A stretch of DNA of 41,661 nucleotides. Origin: Rhodospirillales bacterium. GTDB taxonomy: Bacteria; Pseudomonadota; Alphaproteobacteria; Rhodospirillales_A; JACZKS01. The number at the start of each line of letters is the position of its first letter. Positions within the stretch are counted from its first letter, which is position 1. The notes below the pieces were generated by a model. The model was not told where the DNA came from. It searched no databases and saw only the letters and a program-made list of their open reading frames with translations. The stretch spans positions 1 through 41,661 of the forward strand of contig JABGRG010000027.1 in assembly GCA_018648445.1 (NCBI GenBank), read 5' to 3'. Below, piece after piece: positions 40,307 to 41,661 of the stretch. Position numbers and translations under genes: made by a program.

Positions 40307-41071
40307 ATGGCAAGACGCAGGCAAATCTACGAAGGCCGCGGGAAGATCCTTTTTGAAGGACCCGAGGCAGGCACACTCGTTCAACATTTCAAGGACGACG
40401 CGACCGCGTTTAACGCCAGCAAACAAGGCGTGATCACGGGCAAGGGCGTGCTGAACAACCGCATCTCGGAATACCTGATGCTGCGGCTGCACGAAATCGG
40501 CGTTCCCACCCATTTCATTCGCCGCCTGAACATGCGCGAACAGTTGGTGCGCGAGGTCGAGATGATCCCCGTCGAGGTGGTCGTGCGCAATATCGCCGCC
40601 GGGACCCTGTCGGAACGTTTCGCGATCCCCGAGGGAACGCCATTGCCGCGCACCATCCTGGAGTATTGCTTCAAGTCCGACGAGTTGGCTGATCCTTTCG
40701 TCAGCGAGGAACATATCACCGCGTTCGAATGGGCCTCGCCGCAAGACATGGACGACATCGTTTCCATGGCTTTGCGGGTCAACGATTTTCTTTCCGGCCT
40801 GTTCCTCGGTATCGGCATTCGGCTGGTTGATTTTCGGCTGGAGTTCGGACGCCTTTGGGACGCCGAACAAATGCGCATTGTGGTGGCCGACGAGATCAGC
40901 CCGGATAGCTGCCGTTTGTGGGATACGAAGACCAACGAGAAAATGGACAAGGACAGGTTCCGGCGCGATCTCGGCAATGTCGAGGACGCCTATCAGGAAG
41001 TTGCCAGACGGCTTGGAATTTTACCCGAGAGCGGCCCGCGCGATATGCAGGGCCCAAAAGTCATGCAGTAA
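40307..41071 (+). CDS. purC: phosphoribosylaminoimidazole-succinocarboxamide synthase
   Basis: This 254-residue SAICAR synthetase joins aspartate to CAIR in purine synthesis. It begins [36 protein letters not shown]. It also contains [61 protein letters not shown] and [13 protein letters not shown], all diagnostic. The length is normal. It is followed after 11 bases by purS and then purQ, the common alphaproteobacterial order. Confidence 0.98.
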   Translation: MARRRQIYEGRGKILFEGPEAGTLVQHFKDDATAFNASKQGVITGKGVLNNRISEYLMLRLHEIGVPTHFIRRLNMREQLVREVEMIPVEVVVRNIAAGTLSERFAIPEGTPLPRTILEYCFKSDELADPFVSEEHITAFEWASPQDMDDIVSMALRVNDFLSGLFLGIGIRLVDFRLEFGRLWDAEQMRIVVADEISPDSCRLWDTKTNEKMDKDRFRRDLGNVEDAYQEVARRLGILPESGPRDMQGPKVMQ

Positions 41072-41082
41072 GGAAAAATACC

Positions 41083-41325
41083 GTGAAAGCGAAAATACAC
41101 GTGACGTTTAAGGAAGGCGTACTCGACCCGCAGGGCAAAGCGGTCCGCAATGCCCTCGGTTCATTGGGGTTTGAAGGCGTTGATAGCGTCCGGCAGGGCA
41201 AGTTCATCGAATTGGACCTGCAAGAAACCAACGCCGAAAAGGCGCGCGGCAGCGTTGAGGAAATGTGCGAGCAGTTGCTTGCCAATACCGTCATCGAAAA
41301 TTACGCCATCGAGATTATCGAATAA
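41083..41325 (+). CDS. purS: phosphoribosylformylglycinamidine synthase subunit PurS
   Basis: This 80-residue PurS is the small structural subunit of the PurLQS FGAM synthase complex. MKAKIHVTFKEGVLDPQGKAV, then NALGSLGFEGVDSVRQGKFIELDL and EEMCEQLLANTVIENYAIEI, are the standard motifs. The start is a GTG at 41083 with AAGGAA about 8 bases upstream; the longer frame runs back into purC and is not used. It is 57 bases before purQ. Confidence 0.97.
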   Translation: MKAKIHVTFKEGVLDPQGKAVRNALGSLGFEGVDSVRQGKFIELDLQETNAEKARGSVEEMCEQLLANTVIENYAIEIIE

Positions 41326-41382
41326 TTTGCGACCGGCCCGCCGCCTAAGTTTCCAACCCACCGATCGACGAGGGCACCACCC

Positions 41383-41661
41383 ATGAAAGCCGCTGTCATC
41401 GTTTTTCCCGGCTCCAACTGTGACCGTGACGTGCAGGTCTCTATTGAGCAAAGCACGGGAAAACCCTGCGCCATGATCTGGCACAAAGAAACCGAACTTC
41501 CCGATCTGGATTTGATCGTCATTCCCGGCGGTTTTTCCTATGGGGATTACCTGCGTTCCGGCGCCATCGCCGCCCATTCGCCGATCATGCGCGAGGTCAA
41601 GGCGCGCGCCGACAGCGGCGTTGCGGTGCTGGGCATCTGCAACGGCTTCCACGTTCTGACG
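41383..41661 (+). CDS. purQ: phosphoribosylformylglycinamidine synthase subunit PurQ, partial
   Basis: The window ends inside this gene after 93 codons. The start ATG at 41383 gives [20 protein letters not shown], then [28 protein letters not shown] and [11 protein letters not shown] with the glutaminase nucleophilic cysteine. It is the glutamine-amidotransferase subunit that supplies ammonia to PurL. The 3' part is outside the window. Confidence 0.97.
   Translation, partial: MKAAVIVFPGSNCDRDVQVSIEQSTGKPCAMIWHKETELPDLDLIVIPGGFSYGDYLRSGAIAAHSPIMREVKARADSGVAVLGICNGFHVLT

Overview
The window looks like part of an alphaproteobacterial chromosome, most likely from the Rhodospirillales. The evidence is GC-rich codon use, a DUF1127 protein, a DUF1476 protein (ATP synthase zeta-type inhibitor family) next to purC-purS-purQ, gatC-gatA-gatB, and a ruvX / pyrB / pyrC-like / plsY neighbourhood. 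Everything is read from the sequence and from memory of protein families; no database search was run.

Region 1 (about 1-12530) is an inositol-type catabolic locus. A sugar ABC transporter (binding protein, permease, ATPase) faces left and is divergent from a LacI-family regulator. Two Gfo/Idh/MocA oxidoreductases and an IolE-like TIM-barrel protein form a leftward operon, divergent from a rightward iolD-iolC-iolB-iolJ-like operon. An identical 16-bp palindrome, TTGCAACCGGTTGCAA, lies in both divergent intergenic regions (3476-3491 and 7884-7899). It is very probably the operator of the LacI-type regulator and ties uptake to catabolism.

Region 2 (about 12558-22318) looks like accessory DNA inserted between two catabolic clusters. 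It holds a decayed IS6 transposase fragment, a 21-bp-phased AACAGGGAA repeat array and a full-length IS6-type element. That element's transposase carries an in-frame 96-bp insert of four 24-bp units. The units vary almost only at third codon positions when read in a different frame (YTGPGGGL repeats), so the insert appears to have been captured from another gene. Next come an apparently N-terminally truncated YfhO-like membrane protein, two NAD-dependent sugar epimerases, and a DUF3489 / DUF2924 / serine recombinase trio. The right edge is a tRNA-Ser(GCU). A 16-bp direct repeat with one mismatch overlaps the tRNA 3' end (22303-22318) and recurs at 12688-12703, as att sites would.

Region 3 (about 22500-26925) is a GntR-regulated four-gene operon: a regulator with a candidate operator, a HOGA/DHDPS-family aldolase, an FGGY carbohydrate kinase and a divergent transaldolase-family protein, closed by a strong terminator. 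Its substrate cannot be named from the sequence, and it is the best candidate for an undescribed catabolic pathway.

Region 4 (about 26926-41661) is mostly core genome. It contains a YbaK-type deacylase and a Nu-class-like GST, a polytopic GT-C-like protein, the GatCAB amidotransferase, an SH3b-domain secreted protein, ruvX, an AEC transporter, pyrB with a metal-ligand-deficient dihydroorotase homologue, plsY, a small AT-rich orphan membrane gene, the DUF1476 gene, an NRDE/TANGO2 protein, and purC-purS-purQ, with purQ cut by the window end.
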